Part shown: piece by piece, positions 10,541 through 21,690 of the stretch
How positions within the stretch are numbered: the stretch's first letter is position 1
How the letters are laid out: each line of letters opens with the position of its first letter
Assembly (NCBI GenBank): GCA_963971225.1
Contig: OZ020269.1
Coordinates: forward strand, 1,922,001 to 1,986,000
Length of the DNA stretch: 64,000 nt
Source: Melieria omissa
Lineage: Eukaryota > Arthropoda > Insecta > Diptera > Ulidiidae
Direction: 5' to 3'
Program-made: the position numbers and the translations under genes
Notes under the pieces: model-generated
The model's database searches: none
Told to the model about the DNA's origin: nothing
The model's input: only the letters and a program-made list of their open reading frames with translations

Positions 10541-11311
10541 AAGTAGGCACTTCTATGGCAAAACTTTCCTCAACCGACTGCACCCTTGCTCGCAGCTGTA
10601 CCTCTCTAAGCCGCTCGTCGATTTTTCTGTTCACCGAATCCTCCAGACTGTCAACTCGTTTGTCTAAATGTTCTACTCGCGTCTCCAGGTGCTTGACTTT
10701 CACATTAATCCTGTCTGAAATTACCTCCACTTTCTGCTCCAAACGCGCAGAATTTTCCTGAAGCTTGCTGGACAACTCCCGATTTGCATTTTCAAGTTTT
10801 GTTGACATTTCCCGGTTCGCCGTTACCATTTTAGCTATTTCTTGATTTGTCGTTTCTAGTTTCGCTGCCATTTCTCGATTTGCAGTTTCCACTTTTGCCA
10901 AAATTTCCTGATTCGTAGTTTGCGTTTGCGCCGACATTTCGCGATTGACATTCTCGATTTTCGCAGACGTTTCCTGAAACATGCCTTGACATTCTCGATT
11001 TTTGCAGAAGTCTCCTGAAACATACCTTTCACTGCAACCATAAGCTGGCTCATGTCCATTGCTTGTGGTGGCGTAGCCGCTGCAGCCGTACTTTGCATCG
11101 AAGCAGCACCCGCAGGCGGTTCCTCCACTTTGGCCGAAGCCTCTTGTTCCTGCGTTCCGAACTCGTGTGCAGCGCAATAATCGATGCCTCGTGATTCACA
11201 CGCCTCTCGCAAGCGCAGCTGCAGCTCCACCTTTCCGCCAGCAGTCGGCAAATTCCAGGCAGCCAGCTCCTTCTTCAGCTGGTCCACCTTCAGCAGCTCG
11301 AATTTAAACAT
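10480..11311 (-). pseudogene. Gag N-terminal part of Gypsy-A copy 1, frameshifted
   Basis: Gag starts at the ATG at 11309-11311, just after the leader, in the same context as copy 2 (GCAGACATG). It opens with a SAP-like DNA/RNA-binding motif (LKVDQLKKELAAWNLPTAGG). A long coiled coil built of repeats such as ETANREMAAKLETTNQEIAK follows, and then PTYDGTSSFDTFKLQFD. The reading frame changes near 10990 because of a 41-bp tandem duplication, and again near 10480-10500 where the 499-codon frame takes over. Gag would form the particle and bind element RNA. Confidence 0.75.
10945..11026. repeat. 41-bp tandem duplication in gag
   Basis: The units 10945-10985 and 10986-11026 are near-identical, both starting TTGACATTCTCGATTTT. 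Because 41 is not a multiple of three, the duplication alone accounts for the gag frameshift here. Confidence 0.9.
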
Positions 11312-11369
11312 GTCTGCGTTTTTATAATTTTCTTTATTAAGTTTTTTGTTTATCTTTAGTGACACAATC

Positions 11370-11386
11370 CCACTTCTGACACCAAA
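11370..11386 (-). promoter_or_regulatory. Primer binding site of Gypsy-A copy 1
   Basis: On minus it reads TGGTGTCAGAAGTGGGA a few bases after the LTR end. Pairing would be with a tRNA ending in CTGACACCA, which fits tRNA-Leu, the primer reported for the mdg3/micropia type. The exact tRNA was not checked. Confidence 0.65.
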
Positions 11387-11781
11387 TGTTACGAAAATCC
11401 AAGTTCGTTTTCCAAGGTTCGTTTGGATTGTGTTTGTAAATAAAACTACTTCAATCAACGCAAACGCAGTCAGAAACTAACAATCACTTTATTTACAGAT
11501 TTACTTGTATCTACACTTGTTACCACTTTGCTTGCTCAACACAGACTCTCCCCTTTACACTGCACACTGCTGCTTTTATACTAGTTTTCTTATCGCGCCG
11601 AAGTTTCTTACACATTCCAGTTTCTATCTCGACCGTTCTAGCACAACCTATTACTGCCGCGAACCATCCCTGCCATATCGACATTATAGCATGCCGACCG
11701 TTATTAAAGGCATGCCTAAAAGTATGCTTGGAAAAGCATTCATCGTTTCAATATCACGGCTCAGAGTGACTCATCGTTTCA
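11387..11781 (-). repeat. 5' LTR of Gypsy-A copy 1
   Basis: This is a 395-bp LTR with TG/CA ends in the minus reading, adjoining the primer binding site. It contains a TATA-like TATAAAAG on minus near 11575. Confidence 0.88.
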
Positions 11782-12234
11782 ATATATATAGATGACAATA
11801 GGCATTTTTTTGCTTGGATTACTGGAACGTCGAAATCGAGCAGGAGTGGCACCTTACAAAGAATCCCCCTAAATTCTATAAAGTCTATAACGTCATATAC
11901 CAATTTCATTTCGTTCTTTTTAAAAATTTCCTTGTTTTTCTCACAATTCACAACGAAATCAATCAGCAGTTTGACAGTTAAAAATTAGCATCAGCTGACG
12001 TAAGAAGAAGAAGACGTGTTATGGAGCATACAACATTGCAACGCGAATAACGCGTGAAACGTCATAACGCGACAAACCCTGAACGCCTGAAACGCGCTTC
12101 ATGGAGTTTGACCTTAAGGGTAGTGTCAAGTGAATTGGATACATTGCAAGTAACTATCCAGCCGGGGCCTCGACGAGGTTGCATGTCTATTTCGGTTGGA
12201 CAGCGTCAATGCTTTCGCAAATCTTCTTCTACAT
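11782..12234. other. Spacer between two head-to-head gypsy copies
   Basis: About 450 bp lie between the outward-facing 5' LTRs of copy 1 (minus) and copy 2 (plus). It has no domain-bearing ORF. Motifs such as AACGCG recur several times around 12040-12095. Confidence 0.6.
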
Positions 12235-12651
12235 TGATACGATGAGAAACTCCGTGCCGTACTGTACATGAATGCTTTTCAAAGCATACTTTTAGGCGTG
12301 CACTTTGAAGTATGGCAAATTTGGTATAATTCGCTTGGATAGTCCGATATGGCAAGGATGGTTCGCGAAAGGTAATGAACTTTGCTAGAACAATTGAGAT
12401 AGAAAGTACAACTGGAATGTGCAAGAAACTTCGGCGCGATAAGAAAACTAGTATAAAAGCACCAGTGGCAGCGCAAGGGGTCGAGTCTGTGTTGAGCAAG
12501 CAAAGTGGTAACAAGTGTAGATACAAGCGAAGTGTAGATCTGTAAATAAAGTGATTGTTAGTTTTGACTACGTTTGCGCTGAATAATTCAAGTTGTTTTA
12601 TTTTCAAACACAATCAAACCGAACCTTGGAAAACTTGAGATTTTCGTAACA
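12235..12651 (+). repeat. 5' LTR of Gypsy-A copy 2
   Basis: It starts TGATACGATGAGAAA and ends TTTCGTAACA. A TATA box TATAAAAG lies at 12452-12459 and an AATAAA signal at 12545-12550, giving a U3-R-U5 layout. The primer binding site TGGTGTCAGAAGT begins at 12654. Confidence 0.9.
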
Positions 12652-12712
12652 TTTGGTGTCAGAAGTCAGGATTGTGTTACTGAAAGTAAAATAAAATTAT
12701 AAAAACGCAGAC

Positions 12713-13733
12713 ATGGTTAAACTCGAGCTGCTGAAGGTGGACCAGCTGAAGAAGAAGCTGGCTGCCTGGAATTTGCCGACTGCTGGCGGTAAAGTGGAGT
12801 TGCAGCTGCGCTTGCGAGAGGCGTGTGAGGCACGAGGCGTCGATTGGACTGCGCACGAGTTCGGAACGCAGGAGCTAGAGGCGTCGGCCAAGATGGAGGA
12901 ATCGCCTGCTGGTGCTGCGTCGATGCAAAGTACGGCTGCAGCGGCTACGCTACCACAAGCAATGGACATGAGCCAGCTTATGGTCGCAATGAAAGGCATG
13001 TTCGAGGCTTCCAACCGGAAAATGGAAACTGCGAATCAGGAAATTTCGGCGAAACTGGAAGCTACGAATCAAGAAATAGCTAAAATGGAAACGGTGAATC
13101 GAGAAATGGCAGCGAAACTGGAAACTACGAATCAAGAAATGGCTAAAATGGCGCAGGTGTCAGCGAAACTCGAAAGCGCAAATTGCGAGCTGTCCACCAA
13201 GCTGCAGGAAAATTCTGCGCGTTAGGAGCAGAAAGTGGAAGAAAGTTTAGACAGGATTAATGTGAAAGTTGAGAACATGGAGACGTGAGTAGAACATTTA
13301 GACAAACGAGTTGACAGTTTGGAGGATTCGGTAAACAGAAAAATCGACGAGCGGCTTAGAGAGGTACAGCCGCGAGAATGGTTGCCGCAGGTTCCGGAAA
13401 GTGTTGCCACCCGAGCAGAAGTGCCTACTTATGATGGGACTACGCCGTTCGATACATTCAAGCTACAATTTGACCTGGCTGCTGTGGAAAATCAGTGGAC
13501 GGATGTAAGGAAAGGTCGGAGATTAGCGCTGGCTCTTAAAGGTGCTGCGGCTGAGGTAATAAAATCAGTTCCAGAATGTTTACGAAGTGAGTACGAGACC
13601 GTCATAAGGGCGCTAGAGCCAAATACAACGACGAGCACAACAGAACGCTGTACTACTGTGAGCTGAAGAACCGCAGGCAAAGAGCCAACGAGGCGCTGCA
13701 GACATATGCAGCAGACATTGAGCGGCTCGTACA
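12713..13733 (+). pseudogene. gag of Gypsy-A copy 2, broken
   Basis: The start codon follows the leader GCAGACATGG. A SAP-like motif occupies residues about 5-35. A coiled coil of ETTNQEMAK-like repeats follows, then the Gag core (PTYDGTTPFDTFKLQFD and DVRKGRRLALALKG). In-frame stops occur at about 13223 and 13287, and a one-base shift occurs near 13615. Homology to copy 1 ends at 13733 in the middle of the ERLV block, before the zinc knuckle. Confidence 0.8.
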
Positions 13734-14595
13734 CACGGTAGGCAGGAAGTATCGATAGGTTGCACAAAAATGTCGACGAAAACTGTAAACGAGGTTGTAT
13801 TTGTTGATGGTTATAGGTGCAAAATCCGTTCGAATTGAAATCCGACCTGCTTCTTCTCAAAAGTTATTCATATTTTTATATTTCGAATCGGGAAAATTTG
13901 TAACATAGGACAACAAAAAACACTTTTTTTCTGTTGCATGGAGTTTTTCTACTGTTTCTTACTAATTTGGGTGCGCTGATTTCGAATCTACCCTCAGATT
14001 TTTTCTAGCAGCTCTAGTTAGTGAGATATAGGTACCGTGTCATTTTTTCAGTTTTTCTCTACTTTTTCCATATTTTTGATCGTAATTTCTAAACCAAAAA
14101 ATTGATTGACATGATTTTCACATTATCGCATTAACAACACCACACGGCTTCTTTTCCGATGCAACTTCTTTTTATAAGTTTTAAAATGCCGACCTCAAAG
14201 TCGGAAAATATGGAATTTTAAGGGGTTTTCTTTGATGTTCAAAAACATACACATTTTTTGTAAATCAGTTAACGATTAGGTGTATAATGAAAGCCGACAC
14301 ATCAAGTAATACAACACAGCCAAATTATTTGGCGGAATATACATTCGCATCGAAATAATAGCAAAAATATTCCATACCCATTTTCATCACTTCATCATAC
14401 TTAAAATATTCTTAGAATTCCTCAAAATATGCTCTCTTTACGTTCCATTTATAATCTGAAATACATGCAAAAAACAAAAAGAATAAAAGAAAAATAAATA
14501 AAAGCTTTGAATATTTTGAGGCCCCAAATTGTTTAAGGAATAACTTTTGTTTGTTTAAGGAATAACTTTGCTAAGGATACGACAACATAAGTATC
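13734..14595. other. 862-bp foreign segment in gypsy gag/protease
   Basis: The segment replaces the gag end, zinc knuckle and protease of copy 2. No TIRs, poly-A tail or recognisable ORF were seen. AAGTATCG occurs at both edges (about 13750 and 14590), so a microhomology-mediated deletion with filler, or an unrecognised element, are both possible. Confidence 0.6.
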
Positions 14596-15305
14596 GGACG
14601 TACATTTGTGGAACCCAAAAATGGAAAAATACCAGTCAGAATACTGAACCCACTGAACACACCCAGATATGTCGAAAAATATGCGGTCATTGGCGAGTGT
14701 AGATAGGCTAAAGCAGTTGTCAATTGCGAAAGCAGTCCAGCCGGAGGAAGTAAGAAAAGCGGTTCTAACATGGACGCCATACCGCAGAACCAGTGGAGCA
14801 GCGAATTGACAGCTGAGCAGAAACAGAAGGCACGGTCACTCCTGCAGCACTGTGGGTCCATATTTGCAACGGAAGCGGGCGGAAGAACAGCCATAGTGAA
14901 CCACAACATCGACACCGGAAGTGCGAAACCAATCCGCCAACCGCCAAGACGAGTTCCTCTGGCCAAGAGGGAAGAGATCACAAATTTGATTGAAAACATG
15001 CGGAAAAAAAGGTCATAGAGCCTTCGTCAGGTCCTTGGTGCTCACCGCTCGTCAAGAAAAAGGATGGCAGTACCCGATTTGGTGTGGACTATCGAATGCT
15101 CAATGACGTGACCAAGAAGGACAGCTATCCACTACCTTGGATCGATGACACCCTGGACACACTGTCAGGCACACAGTGGTTTTCCACACTCGACTTACGC
15201 AGCGGCTATTGGCAGGTGGAGCTTGCAGACCAGGACAAGGAGAAAACCGCTTTTAGTGTTGGCGACGGTTTGTGGCAGTTCACCGTCATGCCGTTTGGAC
15301 TCTGC
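14596..15305 (+). pseudogene. pol of Gypsy-A copy 2: protease/RT linker and RT fingers
   Basis: Homology to the 59110-62967 copy resumes at GGACGTACAT. The frame at 14770-15018 holds the pre-RT region (QPPRRVPLAKREEI). After a frameshift at an A-run near 15005, the RT segment follows with LDLRSGYWQVELA (catalytic Asp of the first RT motif) and MPFGL. It ends just after MPFGLC. The YxDD box that should follow is absent. Confidence 0.8.
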
Positions 15306-16920
15306 CGTTTGCAATTTGTTGAATGTAAGTTCGAGGACTCTTATTGAAAAATTTCCCATTGAACTTTATGTCAAGTAAATATATTCTATAAATATACTAT
15401 TTTTTGAACTCTTTGGAAGCTTTCCCTCTTTTGTTTTGCTTTCCATATTCCTTGTACCGTTACTTGAAAAAACGTCAATTCGTAGGAATAATAGTGCAAT
15501 TTCATCAAACTTTAGATAAACTTATAAAAAAACTAATTCTTACTACTTCGAGATTTTACAACGTTTTTTATTTATTTATTTATAACATACTGAACTTATA
15601 ATTAAAATTATAAGCTAGTGGGAAAAAGGAGAGCAATAGCAGCGCAGGCCTTATGCTCAATTTTTACAAATTTCTTATGTTGTGTAATTGACATGTGTGG
15701 TTGCATTAGCTCAGTATTAATTTGGTTATTGTATAATATATGGCATAATGTGTGATTAATTTATATGATACTTATGTTTGGGAGGTGCTTAGATGTGTGG
15801 GTACAAGTTGGATTGTTTCAGGAATGTACATAGCTTTGTGACGTTATTTTCGTCTATCGACGAAAGGAGGGATGTGGGTTTAGTGTTATTGAAGATTACT
15901 TTCTTTAGGTGGTCAAAGTTTCTGCAATCATTTAAAAGGTGTTTTATGTTTAAGGGTGTATTGGTGTTACAGTAGGGACAGTGGGGTTGGGGTGAATTTG
16001 TGAAGTAATGTTGGTGTGTAATTTTAGTATGACCTAGTCGTAATCGCTCGAATTTGGTTATGTCAGTTCTCGTACTTGGAGTGATGAATTTTTTTGGTGG
16101 GCATTTGTGATGGTTGATTTGTTGGTACCAGGTTGATGTAAGTTGAAATGAGTTGTGTTGGATGTGGGACCACTGCGTTTCACTTAAACTATTAATTTTT
16201 GTTTGTAATAATATGTAAACACCACTTGATTTAGAAAAATTACAAAAAAAAGGTAGATTCGGTGGAAGGCTTCGGTAATACTGGGTGGCTTGCCATCGAA
16301 TTAAGGCAACTTTCGAAAAGAAGCAAAACTTGTTAATGCTAATAGGAAAATTAAAGATAAACATGAAAACCGAAACTCTGATATAATGCAATATTAAAAA
16401 AAATTTTATTTAAAATGTTGTCAAAAATAGATTTAGAGGGTTCAATTTGAATAATTCATCATCGGAAGCCGATTGTCCTGGCAGTACAGATTAATAAATT
16501 GTGATTTTTAATAAAAACATATGCTTTACTGAATTTAAGAAAAGGTATTATTATTTTCTATTTGTGTTTGAAATTACTTAGCTGCGCATAAGTATGCACA
16601 GATATTTGTAGTTTTTTCAATATTTCCTTTTTTATGACAAGCGTATTTGTAGGTTGATACCATTTTTGGTATATACTTTAATACTGATGATATGAGTTGC
16701 TGTACCAATATTCATCAATATATCTTGTATAGTTTCCGAAATACAGTCAACTTAGTATTTGGTTTGTATGGGAGGTGAGCGTGTCCGTGGGGCGATTAAA
16801 GTAATTTTTGGCGTATTAACATCTCTTTATAATAAAATCATATGTACAAAATTTTATTCTCGTACGACTATTCCTTATATTTTTGTCCCTCGCTACTATG
16901 GACTCGCGACACTGTGCGCC
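15306..16920. other. 1.6-kb insertion/replacement in the RT domain
   Basis: Gypsy homology stops after GGACTCTGC (15305) and resumes at CTTAAACTCAACCC (about 16921). The RT palm segment with YLDD is lost. The segment contains a 5'-truncated LINE (15564-16391, minus), AT-rich DNA, and at 16765-16918 a diverged copy of the repeat seen at 6660-6840. Confidence 0.75.
15564..16391 (-). pseudogene. LINE fragment, pol C-terminus and 3' tail
   Basis: The minus-strand frame at 15789-16391 contains FERLRLGHTKITHQHYF followed by CPYCNT, then IKHLLNDCRNF. This is the C-terminal zinc-ribbon-like region of I/Jockey-type LINE polymerase proteins. About 190 bp of 3' UTR end in a (TAAA)n-like tail near 15565-15582, marking the 3' end. 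The endonuclease and RT are missing, so it is 5' truncated. The clade is uncertain. Confidence 0.65.
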
Positions 16921-19036
16921 GGCCTTAAACTCAACCCAAAGAAGTGCTCGCTGTTCCAAAAAGAGGTCAACTATCTGGGTCACACGGTTTCCGCTCGCGG
17001 AGTACATACGGACGAAGGCAAGATCACAGCGGTGAAGGAGTGGCCCCGACCACGCAATCTACACGAACTCCGCACTTTCCTGGGCCTGTGCACATACTAC
17101 CGAAGATTCGTTCCAGGATTTGCGAACATAGCTGGCAGCTTGCACAAACTGACGAAAAAGAATCAAGCCTTCGCGTGGGGTGAAGAACAGGAGCAGGCTT
17201 TTGCACGACTGAAGGAAAAATTGTGCACTGCTCCAATTCTGGCCTTCCCCGTGCCTGGAGAGAGATGTTTGTGCTGGATACAGATGCAAGTGGGCATAGT
17301 ATTGGTGGTTTGCTATCACAGATAATAGATGGCCAAGAACAAGTGATAGCCTACTACATCAATATTTTGTCAAAGCCTGAACGCAACTACTGTCTGACCC
17401 GAAGGGAGTTGATCGCAGTATTGGAATGCTTGAAACACTTCCATAAATACCTGTATGGGCAAAAGTTTCACCTGCGCACAGATCATGCGTCATTGAAATG
17501 GCTGCTGAACTTTAAAGATCCGGAAGGCCAGTTGGCGCGGTGGATCGAGCGACTGCAGAGCTACGACTACACGATAGAGCATCGCAAGGGTAGCAGCTAT
17601 GGAAATGCCGATGCCTTGTCATGCCGTCCGTGCAAAACCGAATGCAGGCATTGTTCGCGAGCCGAAAGCAAAGAGCAGATAGTGGACGTCCGGTTGGTAA
17701 GCGTTATGCCAGAGGTTACAAAAGGACCAGCGCGAGGATACGGATCTTAAAAAAATCATTAAAGGTAACGAGCAACGCGCACGTCTAGAATGGCAGGAGA
17801 TGGCCGGTGAGAGCCCGATCGCGAAAGCTTACTGGGCGCAGTGGCAAAGTCTGCGGCTGTCTGATGGTTGCCTATACCGCGAGTGGGAGAGTGAGGATGG
17901 CCGGACCAGCAATTCCCCAATTGAAGTCCCGAAATGCAGGATCAACGAGGTGATCGAGGCATACCATAACGACTCCAGCGGAGGGCATCTGGGCATCACC
18001 CAAACTGTCGCCAAAATAAAAAGGCGATTCTACTGGGTAGGATGCCAGGAGTCTGTCGCCGATTGGATTAAGGGCTGTGATCGATGTTCGGCTGCAAAAG
18101 GGCCAACAAGAAGATCTCGGGGGCGCATGCAGCAGTACAACATGGGAGCGCCCTTTGAGCGAATTGCCATCGACGGACGTCGCCGGGCCATTCCCATTTA
18201 GCACTCAAGGCAACAAATATGTGCTGGTGGTAATGGACTATTTTAGCAAATGGCCCGAAGTGTATCCTATTCCTAACCAGGAGGCCCCCATGGTCGCAGA
18301 AATGCTGGTAAACAACTGGGTGGCCCGATTTGGAGTTCCACTGGAGTTGCACTCGGATCAAGGCCGGAATTTCGAGTCTCTGGTATTAAAGGAAGTGTGT
18401 GAGCTACTAGGAATAAGGAAAACTCGCACCTGTTCTTTGCATCCCCAGTCCGACGGCATGGTGGAACGATTCAATCGGACGCTGGAAGAATATCTGCGGA
18501 AAGTAGTAGGCAGGAATCAAAAGAATTGGGACACGCATATTCCGCTGTTCTTGATGGCGTATAGGTCAGCCCCGCGCGATACGACATAACTCACTCCAGC
18601 CCGAGCAGTGTTCGGCACGGAGCTGAGGTTGCCTGCTGACTTGAAGTTCGGAGTGGTCAGCACGACGGTAGGCGCGAAGACTGATTACGCAGTTAATAAG
18701 CGATCGGAGCTGGAAGAAATCCACTAGTTTATAAGGGACCGTATCCAACTGGTCAGCGATAAGATGAAAGCCAGATGTGATCTACGAGCTAACACAGCGG
18801 GGTTCCAAGAAGGCGATCTGGTAATGCTTTACAACCCACAGCGCAGGAAAGGTTTGTCTCCAAAGCTTCAAACCTCATGGAAAGGACCGTACAAGGTCGT
18901 GACCAGGATTAATGACATGGTGTACAAGGTTCAACGCTGCTGCAGCAGAAACGCCAGGTTGAAAGTAGTCCATTTGGAGCGCCTGGCATCTTACTCCGGC
19001 GGAGCCTCGGCACTCGGGACGAACAAGTCTAAGTGA
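16921..19036 (+). pseudogene. pol of Gypsy-A copy 2: RT thumb, RNase H, integrase
   Basis: Domains in order. RT thumb (KKCSLFQKEVNYLGHTVSA). RNase H (LDTDASGHSIGGLL, then the E of LTRRELIAVLE, then RTDHASLKWLL). Integrase zinc domain (GGHLGITQTVAKIKRRFYW with CDRCSAAKG). Integrase core, with the catalytic Asp of the first motif shifted out of frame near 18170, HSDQGRNF, and the E of GMVERFNRTLEEY. The C-terminal domain (LSPKLQTSWKGPYKVV) reaches 19036. Frames change near 17250, 17740 and 18170, and stops occur near 18587 and 18725. Not functional. Confidence 0.85.
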
Positions 19037-19043
19037 TGGGCAG

Positions 19044-19423
19044 TGATACGATGAGAAATTCCGTGCCGTACTGTACATGAATGCTTTTCCAAGCATACTT
19101 TTAGGCGTGCACTTTGAAGTATGGCAAATTTGATATAATTCGCTTGGATAGTCCGATATGGCAAGGATGGTAATGAACTTTGCTAGAACAATCGAGATAG
19201 AAAGTACAACTGGAATGTGCAAGAAACTTCGGCGCGATAAGAAAACTAGTATAAAAGCAGCAGTGGCAGCGCAAGGGGTCGAGTCTGTGTTGAGCAAGCA
19301 AAGTGGTAACAAGTGTAGATACAAGCGAAGTGTAGATCTGTAAATAAAGTGATTGTTAGTTTTGACTACGTTTGCGCTGAATAATTGAAGTTGTTTTATT
19401 TTTAAACACAATCAAAACGAACC
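19044..19423 (+). repeat. 3' LTR of Gypsy-A copy 2, 3'-truncated
   Basis: It begins TGATACGATGAGAAA directly after the purine-rich tract AAGTGATGGGCAG (19031-19043). It matches the 5' LTR until GAACC at about 19423. The last bases, ending in CGTAACA, are missing and no target duplication can be seen. Confidence 0.85.
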
Positions 19424-19435
19424 GAATGAATCGTG

Positions 19436-19467
19436 GCAGCCGAATGAATCGTGGTTCATTCGGCTGC
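19436..19467. repeat. Perfect hairpin at the truncated LTR end
   Basis: The 13-bp arm GCAGCCGAATGAA is followed by a 6-nt loop and its exact reverse complement TTCATTCGGCTGC. A related sequence (CAGCCGAAAGAACCACGATT) lies near 8719-8738, just outside the LTR of copy 1. Confidence 0.8.
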
Positions 19468-19559
19468 ATAAAACATGAAATCTACTGGACCAACTTGAAT
19501 ACTTCCTTCGATGGGTTTGTTTGAAATTTTTACGTGAAGGTTTAGGAAAAAAGAAAAGT

Positions 19560-20250
19560 AGGGAAAACGGGGCGTGGCACCGCAAGAATACATTTTTATT
19601 CAATAACTTTGGAACCATAAGTCACACGTCAATTAAATTTGGTACAAACTTACTATTTAATATTGTTCTTCGCCCGAGGGAATGGGGTGGGTATTAAACA
19701 AAGGGGTGTGGCACCGCCCATACAACTCAAATCTTTTAAATGGAATAGCTTCGGAATTGTTAGTCGTACAGCATTGAAATTTGGTGTACCGTCTTTTCAT
19801 AGATGTGTCATTCTACTGTTAAAATTAGATGGGCGTTGAACAAGGGGCGTGTCACATTTTATGCAGCAAAACTCTAAGTCGTACATCAATGAAACTTGGT
19901 ATGAACCTACCATTTAATCATATCTTTCGGCAGAGGGAATGGGATAGGTATTTAACAAGGGGGCGTGGCACCGCCCATACAATTAAATTCTTTTGAGTGG
20001 AATAGCTGCAGCATTGTAAGTCGCACAGCAGTGAATGTTAGTGTACCGTCACCTTATAGATGTGTTATTCTACTGTTAAAATTTTATGGGCGTTGGACAA
20101 GGGGCGTGGCACAGTTGTTTGACGCAAACTATCCGCATAATTTCCGACAGACGACTTAAAAGTCATTGTCGTAAATTCTTTATTATAAATGTTATCTATT
20201 GTTAATTAAATTATTTCTGTAATATTTGTTAAACAATTGAATAAAGAATA

Positions 20251-20322
<72 letters not shown>

Positions 20323-20726
20323 CGCATAATTTTGTAACTGTTACTCGCACTTAAATGGAACTTAGTAGGGATTTACAATTTAGTCATATCTTTCTACATA
20401 GGGAATTTACCAAGGGGGCGTGGCACTGCACATACAACTTAAATCTTTAATGTGGAATAGCTTTGGAATCGTAAGACGCACAGCATTGAAATTTGGTGTA
20501 CCGTCGTTTCATAGATGTGTCAGTCTACTGATGAGATTTGATCGGCGTTGGTCAAGGGGCGTGGCACATTTTTTATGATCTAACATTTATGCAGGTCACA
20601 CACATCAGTGAAACTTGGTACGAACTTTCCACTTAGTAGCACAATTCGACTAGAAGAAAGTTGTGAGCATTGGACAAGAGGGCGTGGTACCGCCTCCATT
20701 TTTATATACATAGATTATTTGCCCTA
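19560..20726 (+). repeat. Tandem array of about 258-bp units with GGGCGTGG motifs
   Basis: Each unit has the order GGGGCGTGGCACCGCCCATA, then CACAGCATTGAAATTTGGTG, then TACCGTC, then a GGGCGTTG(A/G)ACAAGGGGCGTG block. Units start near 19700, 19955 and 20410. The third is displaced by a retroposon at 20144-20317; without it the spacing is again close to 258 bp. No coding capacity is seen. Confidence 0.6.
20144..20317 (+). mobile_element. Short retroposon with (TATC)n tail, copy 2, 15-bp TSD
   Basis: It begins CCGACAGACGACTTAAAAGT, includes AATAAA near 20239, and ends in about 17 TATC units. The flanks carry the direct repeat CTATCCGCATAATTT at 20129-20143 and 20318-20332, a typical LINE-type target duplication. 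It is about 105 bp without the tail and has no ORF. It is probably mobilised by a LINE. Confidence 0.75.
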
Positions 20727-21690
20727 ACTGACTGACTGATTGATTGATTGATTCATCATCGCTCAGCCCAAGCCGCTGAAGCTACAAACATGAAATTTGA
20801 ACTGTAGATACATCTTGAAAAATGAACTTCCGCTTACTCGGGAGTTTTGAAATTCGGGGTGTAAAGGGGCAAAACATGTGTTAAGGTGTTGTATGAAGAA
20901 AAGTGATTTAAGAGACATATTTATTCCGAACTTCCTGAAAATACTCTAAACCAAAAATAATTCGACATGTGTTTTATAATTTTTCGAAAATCAAAATTTA
21001 ACTGGACGAATAATGGGTTAAGATTTGTTTAAGGGTAGACTTGAAAAAACATGAACCGATAGGCCTTTTGACTTCAAAAATTGAAAAAATACTTGAAATA
21101 AAAACAGTTAAACACGCGTTTGTCATTATTTTCGAAATCAAAATCTAACTGGATCAACGACGGGTTAAAAGTCTGTATGGAGAACAATTTTTTTTTTAGT
21201 CTTTTGACTTCAAACTTGGTGAAAGTACTTCAAATGTAAAATAACTCGATACGTGTTTTTGATTTTTACCGAATATTTAAATCGGACGGGGTCAACGACC
21301 AGTTAAAAGTTTGTATGGCGAAACTGTAAAAAAACATTAATTAATGGGCCCACTGACTTCAAACCTTGTGAAAGTATTTTAAGTTAGAAATAATTTGACA
21401 CGTGTTTTTCACTTTTTTGAAAATCAAAATCTAACGGGGTCAACAATGGGTTATCAGTTTGTATGGAGAAACACGATTTATTGGTCCTTTTGACTTCAAA
21501 CTTAGACAAAAAGCACTTCAATCGGGAAATAATTAAAATATCTCTGACTTCAAACTTTGTGAAAGTACTCTAAGTGAGAAATAATTTGACACGTGTTTTT
21601 CATATTTTTGAAAATCGAAATCTACCGTGGTAAACTAAGAGTTAAGAATTTGTTTAGAGTAAATGTGAGAACTCATGATTTAAAGGGCCT
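20727..21690. repeat. Degenerate tandem repeat, about 135-190-bp units
   Basis: About five diverged units share a block with (A/G)ACACGTGTTTTT and, 30-40 bp later, ACGGGGTCAACGACGGGTTA. The ACACGTG-like motifs lie near 20967, 21114, 21249, 21398 and 21588. The first part (20727-20880) contains the GACTGACTGATTGATTGATT block found also near 31395. Confidence 0.6.

Larger units (their letters stand above)
8750..11781 (-). mobile_element. Gypsy-A copy 1: deleted LTR retrotransposon
   Basis: This minus-strand Ty3/gypsy element has its 5' LTR at 11387-11781 and 3' LTR at 8750-9029. ATAT target duplications flank it (8746-8749 and 11782-11785). The interior encodes Gag and parts of integrase only. 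Protease, reverse transcriptase, RNase H and the integrase catalytic core are missing. It is a non-autonomous derivative of the family whose fuller pol is seen at 59110-62967. Confidence 0.9.
12235..19423 (+). mobile_element. Gypsy-A copy 2: interrupted LTR retrotransposon
   Basis: This plus-strand element has a 5' LTR (12235-12651), primer site, gag, pol and a 3' LTR (19044-19423) that stops about 27 bp short. Two foreign segments replace element sequence: 13734-14595 (gag end, NC, protease) and 15306-16920 (RT palm, including the catalytic box). It has several stops and frameshifts. It cannot be autonomous. Confidence 0.9.
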
